The position numbers and the translations under genes are program-made. Below the pieces are notes generated by a model. The model had not been told where the DNA came from. It saw only the letters and a program-made list of their open reading frames with translations, and searched no databases. A stretch of 64,000 nt of DNA from Gyromitra esculenta (lineage: Eukaryota > Ascomycota > Pezizomycetes > Pezizales > Discinaceae), in assembly GCA_038503075.1 (NCBI GenBank), contig JBCAML010000017.1, forward strand, positions 248,001 to 312,000, read 5' to 3'. Positions 1-13,144 of the stretch are shown piece after piece (within the stretch, counting starts at the first letter, position 1; every line of letters begins with the position of its first letter).

Positions 1-319
1 GGCTCATAGAGTTCGCGAGTTGGATTGGCCACAAAGCTCTGCCAGTAGACCCCGGTTTCTCCGTGCGCTGTGCCAGGCTTCGTGTGGCTGGTGCGATACT
101 GTGAATGATCGATGCGGGGACTTACACCAGCCACTCGATTATCACCCCGCCATCCATCGATTTCGCTGCATGCGGGAACTACAAACAGTTACATGCGACC
201 GTTCTTCCAACCACCCATCACTGAATAGCCCTGCGTATTTTCTCGTAGAATTTTCTCATCCTGCATCTGGTGTTGCCATTTAGATCACGGAATTTGAATC
301 TACCCTCTCAGAATACACG
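1..319. other. intergenic / 5' flank of the PRMT5 gene
   Basis: No supported gene. An open frame runs through much of this stretch but has no recognisable domain and lies directly upstream of the PRMT5 start, so it is treated as promoter and 5' UTR. Confidence 0.5.
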
Positions 320-3181
320 ATGGATGCTCACCAACCTGCAGAGCCTGGCGTCCCTGTATGGTACGTCGGCCACCATCTCCCCACCCCGAAAATTGCCATC
401 AGTGAGCATACCCTCGAAAACGAAGCGGCTACGGGTGTAAGTTCCCCTACGACGTCCTTTAATTTAGTATGCTTATCGTTCGGCCAAGTATGACATGATA
501 ACGACTCATATCACCAATATCAATTTCCGGACGCGTGTTGAGCAATCGATTTCCAGCGCTAGAGCTGAAAACAAGTCTCATTTTCATATCGAATCTCTCA
601 ATGCGGAAGAGGTCAATCTTCATCCTGGGGACCACATATCGCGGGTCATCGCATTTACATCTTCATGGATAGATCTAGATTCTGATGACTCCTTAGTCGC
701 CCATGTTTCGCGACAAGTTCTTATCCACGAACTAGAATATGCCGCATTCTGTGGCGCAAGCAACGTGGTTATCGCTGGCCCCAAAAGAAGAACAAACGTT
801 GCACAATATGCCCAGGTCATCAGTGGTGCGCTGACGAAGGGAGCCTATATGCAATTGCTGATCCATCTTCCTATGGCCGAGGAAGAAGGGAGTGTGGCAA
901 ATGCAGGAGAAGCTTATGATGAATTTGCAATGTGGGATGTTTGGAATACCATTCGCACAGTGTGCAAATACAATGCTCGACTATCGCTTAGTGCGTGATG
1001 TCCATCGCTTTTTCGTGCATCTACTATACTAATAGCAAGCAGCCCTTCAAATTTCTGCTAAGCTTCCATCTGTTCACCTTGTCAACCGGTGGTTTGCTGA
1101 GCCAGTCCGCATACTTTTCATCCCATCCTTTACCTTCTGCCCGAATGGCAAAGGTTATCCAGTCTTTTCCAAGTTTCACCAGGCGCTCCTCACTAGATAT
1201 ATGAAGCTGCGCCCAACACCATATATTTTGGTTTCTGATACCCACCTAACCCCTCCTCCGCCAGCTCCTGCGGGACCCGGATCACCCCAGAAGCTTCGGT
1301 ATGAACCTTTGGGTTACTTAATCTACCTTAGGCATCTACAAAAGAATCAGCCGCCGCCTACAACAGTTGAAAGGTTTGGGGCCGGTTACCAAGACTATCT
1401 CCAAGCACCCTTGCAGCCGCTCGCAGATAATTTGGAAAGCATCACCTATGAGGTGTTTGAAAAAGACCCGGTCAAGTATGATCAATATGAGAAAGCCATC
1501 AAGCTCGCTTTGGATGCACGAGACCCAAAGGACAGCATGTTAGTTACCTTACCTTCTTATTTTACGACTGCTCCCCAACCACCTCATCTTTTCCCTAAAA
1601 TGCTGTTTTATGCATCCCGAATGTCGTGATTTTACCTTGCTATTCATTCATTCATTCTCGCGAAACAATCCAGGACGCGTAAAGCCTCAGTTACACTGGT
1701 TGGATTTTGTACTGGATACCGAAATATAGGCTCTTGCCTAACGTTCTACGCCCTAGTTGCAACCGCAAATTTTATAGAAGCTAACATAGTACTCTGTCCT
1801 GCGCAGTATTGTTGCGGTCACGGGTGCTGGGCGAGGCCCATTGGTTTCTAGAGCATTACGAGCTGCAAAGACATCTGGGCGTACAATCAGACTTTTTGCA
1901 GTCGAGAAGAATCCTAATGCATATGTCCATCTTCTACGACATAACCGCGAGACATGGAATGGGCAGGTCACGGTGATCAAAAGCGACATGAGATCTTGGA
2001 ACCCGCCATTTAAGGTTGACATCATTATTTCAGAACTACTAGGAAGTTTTGGGGATAATGAATTGAGCCCCGAGTGTTTGGATGGGGTGCAACAAGTTTT
2101 GAATCGTATGTACCGTTTTATATGTCCGGGGTGCTGCCGTCTATAGGTCTTACAACTTATCACCGTAATTCGTGGTAATAACGTTGTGTTAAGACAATAT
2201 ACACCAGTTTTTCCCTCATATACTCTCTGGGTTTGGATATAAACTAATCATCCTTGTCTACAGCAAACGGTGGTATTTCGATCCCTGCGTCATATTCAGC
2301 TCATTATACACCTATAATGGCGCCGAAAATCCACGCCGACATCTCATCTCGCAAAAACGACCCAGACGCATCTGAAACGCCTTATGTAGTAATGCTACAA
2401 GCAATCGAGCTCCTCGCGGAAAATGAGTATATCCACCGTGCGTGGGACTTCCATCATCCATTGCCAGTGGACACAATGAGCGATGCTGCAGCGCTAGGTG
2501 GTGGTCTAATTGGCTTGGGAGATGGCGGAAATGATCATAATGTGAGGAGTTCTCGAGCAACTTTCAAAGTGCCGAGGCGGGGGGTGATGCACGGTCTCGC
2601 GGGGTACTTTGAGAGTGTTCTTTTCGGGGATGTCGAATTGAGCACAAGGCCAGATACTATCGATGCAAAGAGTAAGGATATGATTAGTTGGTTTCCGATA
2701 TTTTTTCCATTGAAGGTACGTAACGGAAATGGTTTTTTTCTCTCTATCATTTTCGCTCCACAACAGTCCTTGTACTCCTTCCGTTCTATCCCCCGTTCCC
2801 CGATTACTCTTCACCGAATGAGGGGAAGCGAGCGATAGAGTAGATGTGGCTGCATCGCATGCACTAGTATTCTCAGATCTAAGCCTAGGAGGATAAACAC
2901 GGTTCTTGCAAGTCACTTTACCATGCCGCAGGCCCGCATTCACTTCAACCGTATCTAGCCGAGCTACATGGGATGAACTCCACTAACCCCCCACTTTATA
3001 GTCGCCGCTGCATCTCCCTGATAACTCTGAAGTCGATGTCACAATCTGGCGAGAGACTAGCGAGCGTAAGGTCTGGTATGAATGGACGGCAGAGGCTTTT
3101 GTTAAGGGAACTGGGGGGCAAAGGTGCAGGCTCGGCATCACGGACTTGCATTCTAGCAAGAAGAATGGCTGTTTGATGTAA
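320..3181 (+). CDS. PRMT5: protein arginine N-methyltransferase 5 (Skb1/Hsl7 type), six exons
   Basis: Type II arginine methyltransferase making symmetric dimethylarginine on histones and spliceosomal proteins (family knowledge). Exons read as 320-436, 489-990, 1043-1538, 1807-2105, 2264-2715 and 3002-3181; all joins keep frame and give 681 aa, close to the family's usual 630-850. The TIM-barrel half is seen in YDMITT (residues 40-45) and [10 protein letters not shown], the boundary in [18 protein letters not shown], the SAM-binding glycine loop in VTGAGRGPL (about 376-384), and the double-E catalytic loop in [15 protein letters not shown] (E448 and E457). The Phe typical of PRMT5 and the closing beta-barrel ([28 protein letters not shown]) follow. 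The start at 320 is the first ATG leading into the conserved W-Y-V-G-H start. Introns 3 and 5 (268 and 286 bp) are longer than the others. Function is firm; intron edges are inferred from splice consensus and family alignment. Confidence 0.95.
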
Positions 3182-5931
3182 GAGGTAACATTGAGGGGGC
3201 TTTCGGGCGAATGGTCAGAAGGTTCTAAAACGGTTCTTTTTTTTTTTGCCGATGAACTTTTTTCTATTTTTTTTTATCCGTTCCATGGATCTGGAAAGCA
3301 TTGTGCGCGGGTAGTGTGGGCAGTGCAGGCGTGATAATAGGGAAAACAAGCAGTAGGATAATTAGTTGGCATGGATTGCCATGCAGTTCTGTTAGGTGTA
3401 GGCTATCCTACACTGTTTTGATACCAATTGATAAATTTTTGGCCCTGAAAAAAATATCTAGTGTGATATCGGAGTCCGCCGACCTAAAAAATTTAGTGAT
3501 CTAGGAAGGCTCGAACTCGTACTATTTAGGACTCTGACGCAGTTACCGGTTCATCAGGTGAGAAAAACCTCCGGCATGCTTATCGAGGCAATATCGGCTA
3601 TTTATCGTGCCGGAATTTAGAGTACATGTATGTAGGCAGAGCACGAATTTTGCAACGGCAAGCCGGTTCTTGGCGAATTGTGCACGGACGTGGCTTATTT
3701 TACGAACGAGGGTTTAGTCTCGCAGGATCCCAAGCCTGCATTGGGGGGGAAATTGGAATATCGAGCCCCATGTATCAGAGCTTCTTTCGTTGTTCTCTCA
3801 CCGCTCCCGCCTCACATCAAAGCCAACGATTGCTCCTCGCGATTCTAGCAATTTCACCCGAAGTCCTATGAATCACACACAACCCTAGCCCAAGGAAGGT
3901 CTCGGAGGTAACCGGTTCAAAAAATTGCAATCACTGCTTCCAAATCCGAACCCGCCCGACTTGGCTACATGTATTCACTCGTAGTTTTTTTCTCCAGGCA
4001 GTCCGGCATACATACACGTATGCTTGCTACAACATCGTTTCTGTGTCAGGCTCGTCTTGTAGCAAAGGCTGATTAAGCCACCAGTAAGCCCCGGGTGCCA
4101 TTCTTCCCGAAACTACAGTACGGCTCGCTCGTCTATTGTACGGTTACAACACCATATTCAAGCAACCACGTGCACACCACAAACGGGAAAGCAAGTCCTC
4201 AGCAATAAGCAAATGAAGCAATTTTAGAAATCATCCTAGATCCTGAACGACCCGAGTGGCGATCGAGTCGTGAGATTACTGTCAGTAAACTCCGAATAGA
4301 TTACCGAATATGCGGCCGTAGAAACTATACGCAAGTCTTCCCGCAAAATCTGAATCCTCGAGCCGGGCTCGCTGGAGGCCCGCCTTCAAACGCCCCTCAC
4401 TTCGCGATCAATGCAGTCAGCTTCTAATAGTGACATCGGCAGACGTCAGGCCATTACTGGCATTATCGCCAGGACCCGATGCCGTCATATAATTCAAGTA
4501 AGTAGTAAGAACCTAGCTATCATCCCAGGAGGATCGGGTTGTCGGATACCTTAGTGGCGAAGAAGAAACAAGATTCTTCAAGCGGTGGCTAGGGAGGCTG
4601 GGAAAAATTTGATGAAGACGGTGTGATATCATTTGAACGGACTGTAGTACGTGAGACATTTCGTACCTGTGGCTGTAACGGCCTGTCTTGGGCTTCGCGA
4701 TGCCGAAGCTCTCTACCTTATTCTATATATGGCACGCATCGTTATTGTGAACCCTAGATCTACCCCACGTCACATCTAATATATCAATATTTTCTTATCT
4801 TGTTTAACGCCATCTTCTCCTGAGACAACCGTCTGCAAAATCTAGTTGGTCGCGGGGCGGCTCTGGTCAACATTGATCAAGTGCGTGTTGCGAAACATTT
4901 CCCGTCAAACCCGGAGATGCCGTATCTCGGAGTGACCGACTGTTAAGAATTTACGGCACAAGTCGTAGGACCTATACTGGCTACAAGCAGCTTTATTTTA
5001 CGCTTAAAACCCCGCACTCCGGGAAAGGTACCCAGAAAACCCAACTTACAAAACCAGGGCAACGAGACCTTCAATTATTCGTGGGGTTACACTTGCTGAA
5101 GGCCAACTGGGAATTTAAACGTGCAGCGAATAACCATACATGTACTTCTGGTTTTTTGCAGTCGGCTGGGTCCGCATGAGAGTGTGCATATGACCTACAT
5201 GCACGTTAAACACTCTACAAAAAAAACCCCAATTCCACCAAGGGCTTGAAAAAGCGCATGCGAGTATAATAGAACACCTACCTACCTACCTTGCATCCCA
5301 TGTGTTCATTCTCCTCTGGCTTGCCTATTCTATTTGCTAGTCAACCTGGGTATGGGTGTGACAATAAATTGAAAAATTCTGCATCCAACCAACTTACCTC
5401 CGGGGTCAAGTTACACGAATCCCGAGATGCGAGCAGCAAGACACCGTGAGAGGCTAGGTTTAAAGTCGGGATGAAAGAAGCCTTCAAGGCAGACTATCAT
5501 AGAGACGATATATTGCGCCACCAGCAAATAGCAAGGAAGCCCTGGAAATCAACTTTTCCCCAGTCTTGCTAAGGGAGTATGTATGGATGCAGATACTCCC
5601 GCCTCCGAAAGGCTCTAAGCTTATAGTGGCAAACAGCCAATCATTGAAGCTCCAGCGCTGGCGGAGAACTTAGCTGGGATATGGTCTGTTAACAGGTTAC
5701 TCTATTACCGTTTAATTGACCGACTGAGCGGTAAAATTATCTTGCTAGGGAGATGTTAAGAAAATCAGAATATCTATGAGGCAGGGGAAAAGTATACGAT
5801 TCAGCGACTAACCGAATTCTGCTACTCACTCCTGTTCACACCTAACCCATAGAGTCGAGACGAAATAGAGTTTTGAAACGCCACGTGCCAAGACGCATTG
5901 CAGCGAGGCTCTGCGTGGGGTTCTGTCGAGC
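3182..5931. other. gene-poor intergenic DNA
   Basis: No gene recognised on either strand; the open frames are short and unlike known families. It holds three exact TACATGTA palindromes (3623, 3966, 5137). The first ~100 bases contain T-rich runs that may serve the end of the PRMT5 transcript. Confidence 0.5.
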
Positions 5932-5933
5932 TA

Positions 5934-6269
5934 TGGTTGGGGACGCCTTGGATCGGAGGGGTTTCGAACTCCGCCACTTTGAACCGCATCTCCTCCACCA
6001 AAAAAATCTATTTTTTAAAAGAGCTCTGTTATGGGCCTATATTTCACTCGCTCTACCATCTAACAGTCTTAGGTTTTCTGAATCCCTTTTGGTTGTTGAG
6101 TTATTAAACTTCAATTTGGGGACCAATGTCGCTTGTATGATCAAAATGGAAGGAATAATGCGTGTTACTTGGCATTTTGTACCTATTCTGTGCCTATTCT
6201 GCACTATTCTGTATGTATTAGTAAGCCAAATGAATGTCGCTCCCCTCCGATCCAAGGTGTCCCCAACCA
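5934..6269. mobile_element. MITE-like element with ~29-bp terminal inverted repeats and TA target duplication
   Basis: The left end (5934-5962) and the reverse complement of the right end (6241-6269) agree over about 29 bases with one mismatch, beginning TGGTTGGGGAC. A TA lies immediately outside each end (5932-5933 and 6270-6271). The 336-bp size, inverted ends and TA duplication fit a non-autonomous Tc1/mariner-type element. The open frames inside show no transposase motif. The superfamily is inferred from the TA alone. Confidence 0.8.
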
Positions 6270-6271
6270 TA

Positions 6272-9200
6272 CATGTGTTCATATAACATCGTTTTCCCGC
6301 AATTCCTTCCAAGACACCGTATTAGTACATATATGTAGTCCCTCGGTCTAGATTTGGAGGTAGCCTCTCCCACCATAGGATTTATCTGGCTGGGGTAACT
6401 TATCCTAGATACCGTTTACCAACGATGTGGGCTGCGTGAAACCGCTATCCCTGTAACTTACAAACGTTAACTCTTAATATTCTGTACGACCTCTAACGGG
6501 ATCTTACGTTGGGGGATCTCTGCGATTCCGAAAGGGAAGTTTGTATATAATCCTCTTGCCATTGCTAGCCGCTACACCGATGTCATGAACCATACTCTGC
6601 CCTTCATTCGCTGAGGATAAACCCTGCTGAGTACATGTAGTTTGTCGTCAAAGGTCAATTATCTGCGGTGACGCTCCATGCAAGCTTTGCATTCAAACCA
6701 GTTAGGGATATTGTAATAGCAACTACTGGCTAGCAATCCTGTATATAGACATGTCGTGATTTCGGTCGTTTTCCGAATACGCAGATTTTCTACTACCCCC
6801 TTCTCACCGAGACAATTCAGTTTCGTCTATGAATTCCGTTTAATCTTCCTAGGATTGATTATCCACCACGCTCAAATTCCCCTTGCATCAACCTAACTGA
6901 TGGCTGAGAATGTGCTGTTTTCATGGGAGATGCCTTCCAAGGGACTGAAAACGCAAAAATACGTGTATGCGTCGAGCACTGTGCCTGAGCTGAAATTGGC
7001 TCTGTATAAAATGAGACTTGAGAGAGGTTTCTATCTAGACCTACCACCAACATTCGATAGAATCTCTTAATATGAATTGCGATACGCAAAATGCTACACC
7101 TAGGATTTTCTTCTCCCCGTTCAAGTCTTCCAACCAGGCGCTATTATCATTAAATACACCCAGTTAACATTCAAAATAATGCTAGATGTTATATATAGCT
7201 ACATGTAGTAAGGCTAATGGATAAAAGAGTTGCTGCAGGTAGCCTTCAAATACTGTAATATTCGTGACGATAATTTCAGCTACACTTGTTACTCTTCAAC
7301 TATACTAAAGTACTTCTCCCCTGCTTAATCATTGATATATAGGTCTAGACCTTCTTCCCGTCCCCGCCCACCATCGCCGAGAGCTGAGCGGATAGACCGT
7401 GGGGTCTCTATGCGTCTAGATATTAATATTTAATTTTTTCTCTAATTTTAACAATTCCACTCGAAAAAAAATTTCACGCCACGATTTCTCTCATTCGTTT
7501 CGATATGTTTATTGGGCGGGGAATATGTATCAACGGAGCACTCTCGACTTAGCTAAAATCCGGCAAGCCAATATATTTGTTATGCGTGGAATTTGGTATG
7601 CTATCAGGGCTTTTGGGGGATTGCGACTACCTACTCTCCTCACTGCAAGATTTAGGGATAATACTATTCCCAGAAACCACACACCCAAGCAATTCGACAT
7701 GTAGGAGGAAGAGTTTGAGTTTGCTCTATTGGAGACTCTTATGGTTAAACTTACGCCGTATTGGCCTTTGGGTCTCTCTATGGTTAAAATAAGAAAAATA
7801 AAAAACCTTTATCCCGTTCTATTTTAGCCCTTTCTCCACTGGGATAAAAGCTTGAGGCCAACCAAGGTCGCAGAGATGATTAGATGATACCAGGACATTT
7901 GCTCACGCTGAAGGAAACCGTTCACCTTTGTCAGGCTTATCATTTCATGTGGGGTGGCAACGGATCGTTTCGGCGTAATCAAAATGTCTCCTGTGTAACT
8001 AGCTCGTAGCTTATTCCATTTTGCTTTTTCTATTGATCTCTGACAGTAAGCTATCTTGCATAGGCTTTTTTTTTTTTGCATAGGCTTTTTGTGGGAATAA
8101 TATTTTATTTTTTTGGAAGTGGTGATTAATCTGCTGCAGTGTGAGGTGGATCGATACGAATACCGTTACTACCTCATGTGCAGCACATGCCGTGCGACTT
8201 TGTTTGGAGCTTATATCGACGATATTACTCTCCATTAAGTATGTTTCCCCGCAGTCCACCGGATATCAACAGAAGAAGCAGCGGTGATCATCGGTAGCCA
8301 ACAGAAACACCGAGGCGCAATTTTGCACGGGGTCAAGTCCAAAAGTGCCGTCCCGCGTTCTTTGTATCCCATTTGGTGATTGCTATATATCTAATTTTTC
8401 GGGTCCCTTACATTGTTTTCCGTTTATACCCGTCCGGGAAGATCATGGTTTAAGGTGCTTGGGGATTAATGAACATCGGGGCAGAAGAAAGCAACCCGCA
8501 TGTTGTCTCCGTGGGTCACAGCATCGCCCTGGTGGGGCTCTGGATCCCATGCTCACGAGCGACATTGCGCCTTCCCCTCGGTGACTTATTCTCCTGGACC
8601 TCTAGAGCAGCATCCCCAGACGCATGACCCCGCCAATCAGACGAAATTTCGGTCGGATCCGCGACCGGCGATCTTGCGAAGTGATATGATCGAAAACAAG
8701 GTTCCACCATACATACTTTCGTCAGATTTGCCTAGATTCCCCATTTTCGGGAAGATTGGCGTGGGGCAAGAAAATGAGATCGTGGGTTTCACGATAGAAA
8801 TTAAGGGATTCCGTGATGCGGCTTCGGCTTCGGCTCATTCTGCCATCGGCTGAAGCGTGGCCAATTGTCGTTGCCCCATTTCTATTCACCGGTTTTAACA
8901 CCGTTCGATTTACGGCTGCAGCTGAGGTGATAGGCGAAGGAGTTTACCTCATGCTCGAGGCAGCCTTACTCTCCCATCCCCACCTCCGAAGACGGGGCTG
9001 GGCACGAGACTAAAAGAAGGGCCTATGTATGCATATTTGCTTTTTGCCGACCGAAGGTTTCTGGTGTCACAGAAACAAAGCAAATAGAAAGCCAGATATG
9101 CTTAATACCCACATGAAATTGTGAAGAGCCCTAGATCAATCTTAGTGCATAGATCGGCAACTATTTTAAGGCTAAGTAATATAACTGGTTGACGTCGCTA

Positions 9201-10680
9201 TATTTATGAACCACACCTTTCAATCTTAAATGACATTCAGGATATTAAGGTAGGTGCTGCTACGAAGTGGCATTTTAGAAGCCCTTTTTATCATTGGATT
9301 TCATCAACTAGGTGACTTCCCTCGAATAATATTAACGCTCCTGCACGACCGGCATTCACGTTTGCCAGTCGAAGGCGTTGCAGTGAGTAGCGAGCTACGA
9401 GCGTTAGCACTAGAAACGTATTAACGAAACTCTCCTTATAATGATCTCTGGCTACAAGCCGATTTCGTGGGAGAAGAGATATAATGCTTATAAAAGAAAC
9501 AACAAAGAAGGTTCTGCAAACTAAACTTGTGTAGTACTAAGGTCCTAAGCTTGAAGTCATTTAGACAAGCCTCCTCAGCCACCCACTGTTTGCTGTCGTA
9601 CTATTGCCATATAGGTAGGGCTAGGCAGATTGTAATTGACCCTCGTGGCTGCTCCCAGTCACTGAAAACCTAAGTAATGGGATTTTTATGAAAGTATTTT
9701 GGACTTGTCTAGGCATCTGGACGTATCGGAGACAGCATGGTACTTAACCATATTATAGAACACATATCGCGATCACTAGTGAGGAGATTTTAACGTTACC
9801 GCCACTGACGATAATCGGTACCCTTTACTTATATCTTGGTAAAAATATCTCCTAAACCATCTACTCGGAGCGTGGTTAAAAGCAGTACTATTAAATTATA
9901 ATCATAAACTATCACTCAAGGCGGGTGGTAACCGAAAAAGAACCGATCAAGTAAACTTAAAGTACATGCAGTCACAGGGATTGGTCCATATTGAGATTCT
10001 AGGTTGGGAGATCTAGGGAAGTTATTAGGAACCAAGAATGATGTAGCTGAATCTTTTGTGTAGTTCGTAATTACTTTCTAATATGAATGAATGGAATTGG
10101 GCATACATTTAGTAAAAAGCCTAATATTTGATCTGAGCTACGATAATATTAAGGCGGAGTTAAAACAGGGTCCTGGGCGGAAGAGCTATTGCCTCAACAA
10201 AGATCGGTATTTCTAGGAGCTAGTGCCTTTGATGATACCTTCTGTATTCGGGAATACAGCGAACAATCGAGAGTAATATTTGAGTTGTAGTATTGTATAT
10301 TATGTCCATACTCTATATATATTTCCGTGTATCTGAGAAACAGTGCCTCACGATATAACTTCTGCTGCACGTGGCATTCTTGTACCTTATAAAAACAATG
10401 AAACAGTTGAAACAATAATTTAACGAAAAAAAAAACTGAGAAACAGTACCGTTTATCAATGCATAACCAAGCCCGCATAACATGTATTCTCCGCTCTCGC
10501 CATGTCGCCACCAAAATCCTCCTCGCCCGAGCGCTCGACTTTCTCGTTGTCACTGTTTTTATGCCCACCTACTGGGCGGAACTGCAGCTAATAGAAACTC
10601 CGATAATGCTATCTAGCCGCATGTGCCGTAACAGCAGTTACCGAGCAACCTCAATGTTCCTCGGAAAACTCCTTGCCGTC
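6272..10680. other. gene-poor intergenic DNA
   Basis: No supportable gene in 4.4 kb. Palindromes TACATGTA occur at 6632 and 7200. Around 8059-8094 a short unit (GCATAGGC followed by a T run) is tandemly duplicated. Short open frames between 8300 and 9000 have no recognisable domain and are not called. Confidence 0.5.
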
Positions 10681-13144
10681 TTAGATAGCTGGTGAGCTGA
10701 GGTCCGAGTCTGGATTGGGAGGTGGAGAGATCGCCTTTCTCTTGGCCGCTTTTCTGGCAGGGAGTGACCGGGTCCGTTTGGATACTACCGTGGCAGGCAC
10801 AGCCGCAGTATAGACGTGTTCTTCGTTTTCTTCGTCCTTAGCTGCGGTTTTCTTTCTCTTCGTTCGGGTTGCCCTTGGTTTTGCGGCCTTGGGATCGGGG
10901 ATCGGGTTGGTCTCTTCGGCCTTAGTCGCAGATTTACTAGTCTGTCGTCGACCCTTTAGAAGGCTACTCTCTACGACTATCACCGCAGATTCCTTTACCT
11001 CTCTGTTAATGTCCTCTGAGAGCTCTTTCACCTTTTTAGTCTTTCCTCGCCCATTCGTAACCGCTTTCGCCACGGTTGCGGGACCCTCTTCTAATGTCAC
11101 CTTATTAGTTATATTCTCCGTCGTCTTTTCCTTCTTCCGAGTCCTCTTCGGCGGGCTTAGCCAATCCTCATTCCCCTCCGGCCAGTAAACCCTTCTTTCC
11201 TTGCCACCCATCCCTAAATCCTCCTCCTCAATGAGTGCCTTTTCTGACACCTCTTCTCCCTTTCTCCCCTTCCCCCCCTTCACAGGTTGCTCCGGCGGAT
11301 TCTCATCCGTCCTTGTATGTGGTGTGATCTCATTAAATAGCCCCTCCCCGCCAATTCCGTACTTCTTATATAAATCAAACACCGCCTGCTCTTTATCTTT
11401 TGCTTCAATCATAAGATCCATGGTAGGATCGCACGGCGGAAGATTTCGGACCCTTTTCGAGTGCTTCCGCATATCACGGTCTGTCACGGCGTCGTCACGA
11501 GCCTCAGAGTAGTGCTGCTTCTGAGTTATATTTTTGCGGGTCCAGGTTTCTTTTATTTCGCCTAGGAATTGCATGAGATCTAGAGTCCCTTCGCGAAGAT
11601 CTTCGCGGTGGCGGATATTATGGTGGTGGTAGTCAAGAACGAGGGGGATGTTAAGCTCTTGGCAGATAGGAAGGAGATCGTGAACGGTCCAGTTCTATTA
11701 AAAGTAGGCTGTTATTTAGAATCGCCATAGATGCAAGGATGATATCAGGGCGAAACTCACGACATCGTCGTTCTCAAGGACTAATCGAGCCTTGATATCA
11801 TCTGAGAGGAGTGTGGTGTAACTCTCTCTAAACCTATTTAGGGTCGCCTGTTTGTCCCCAAAAACACCTCCCATGTGCAATATCATGACGGCGTCTCGAT
11901 TTGCCTGCCCTTTCAACCCCAACAATTGTAACATCTGCGAATGATACTCCAAATCTCGAACAGACGCCGTAATAACTTCCTTTCTTGGACTGGCCAATTG
12001 TGTATACTACATTCTCCACACTTTATTAGCCACTTCGTTTCATCTCCGCGAGCCCTAACAAACGAGTGAGAAGGTCGTGAACCTGCCCAGGATGGGTGGT
12101 AAGCCTATGTCCAAACTCCATGGCAAGCCTACCCGCCTCTTTCAATGGCTCAGCAGCAAAGTCAAGGCTGTAGCCATGCTTTTCGTGGCTGGCAAATGGG
12201 AACATCTCGCTAGATATTCTCAAGAATTTAATTCCGTATTTCTCGTTCCATCGTATCATCTTTGATAGATCCCACGCATTCGCAAGGCCGAGTGATTCGA
12301 CATATGCTTGCCCTTCGGCAGCTGAGCCTTTCTGTATAATTGTGGATATACGACAAGTACGAGAACAGAAGACTGAAGGGTTGGCTGTTCGGAGGTACGT
12401 ATTCAAGCATGCCTCCAGAAATATATAATCAGCTTCGAAAGTAAATAAAGCCGGTGGAGCCTGGGGAAAGTGGAAGGGGAGACTTACGAATCCTATTCGG
12501 CCTTTCCATGGAAGAGGAAGGTAGTCGCTGTTAACTTGTGGTGCTCTTATAATAGGATCACCATTCTTGTCTTTTGTTTTTATCTTGTCCTTTCTGCTTA
12601 TGGCAGGTTTCTTTTGGGGTGGCCGTTTCTTCCCCGTTCCCCCTTTCTTTGCCACAGCTCTTTTCTTTTCTTTCTTATTCCCGCTGCCGTCTAATTCCGG
12701 ATCGAATCCTTCAGAATCTTCCTCGTCTGTCGGCGCTAGTTCTGGCTCAAAATCTTCTTCCTCTTCATGTTCTGATTCCTCTAGAACATCGAGCTCTTCA
12801 ACTTGCGCTGTCGTGAAAGCTCTCACAGACTCCGCCTTCACTGCCACAGCTCTTTTCCTTTTCGGAATTTTGGTATGTGGAATGCTCATGTTGCTAAGAT
12901 GAGAGGGGTTTATTCCGGTGATCTTCAAGTTTGCAGTAACGCCAGTACTGATTTTTCGAATTCTTCGGCAAAGAAGTGGCGTGGATGGGAACAAAAAGCT
13001 CGTCTGCGTCGTGATAGTAGATATTCTACGCATATAGAAACCGGTTTGTCGACTTATAGTGAAGCGATGTAATAAAGAACTCTTGAGGATGCGGAAAGGA
13101 GGTGTAGGAATTTGGTTTCTTATGTGGCGTAATGCACGATGCAA
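10681..13144 (-). CDS. UVE1: UV-damage endonuclease, UVDE/Uve1 family, four exons
   Basis: Nicks DNA 5' to UV photoproducts and other distorting lesions, starting an alternative excision repair route (family knowledge). Exons on the minus strand: 13144-12488, 12412-12083, 12006-11761 and 11694-10681; every join is in phase and the protein is 748 aa. The UVDE TIM barrel starts at GRIGF (about 215) and includes ACLNTYLRTANPSVFCSRTC, WNEKYGIKFLRISSEMFPFA, HRLTTHPGQ, RDLEYHSQML, HMGGVFGDK, LVLENDDV and LVLDYHHHNIRHRED, with the metal-binding Glu, His and Asp residues in place. A Lys/Arg/Glu-rich tail of about 280 residues follows, longer than in the S. pombe protein. The first ~60 residues are Arg-rich and acid-poor like a mitochondrial presequence, and an internal Met at 12889 precedes a basic IPKRKRAVAVK stretch; two targeted forms are plausible (inference). 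Confidence 0.95.

Noticed and set aside
3500..3560. tRNA-like stretch (GGCTCGAACTCG) resembling a reversed T-loop
   Set aside because: The arms do not pair and no anticodon stem or acceptor stem can be built on either strand.
5873..6286. 137-aa open frame
   Set aside because: It lies almost wholly in the 336-bp MITE, has no transposase motif and spans both inverted repeats.
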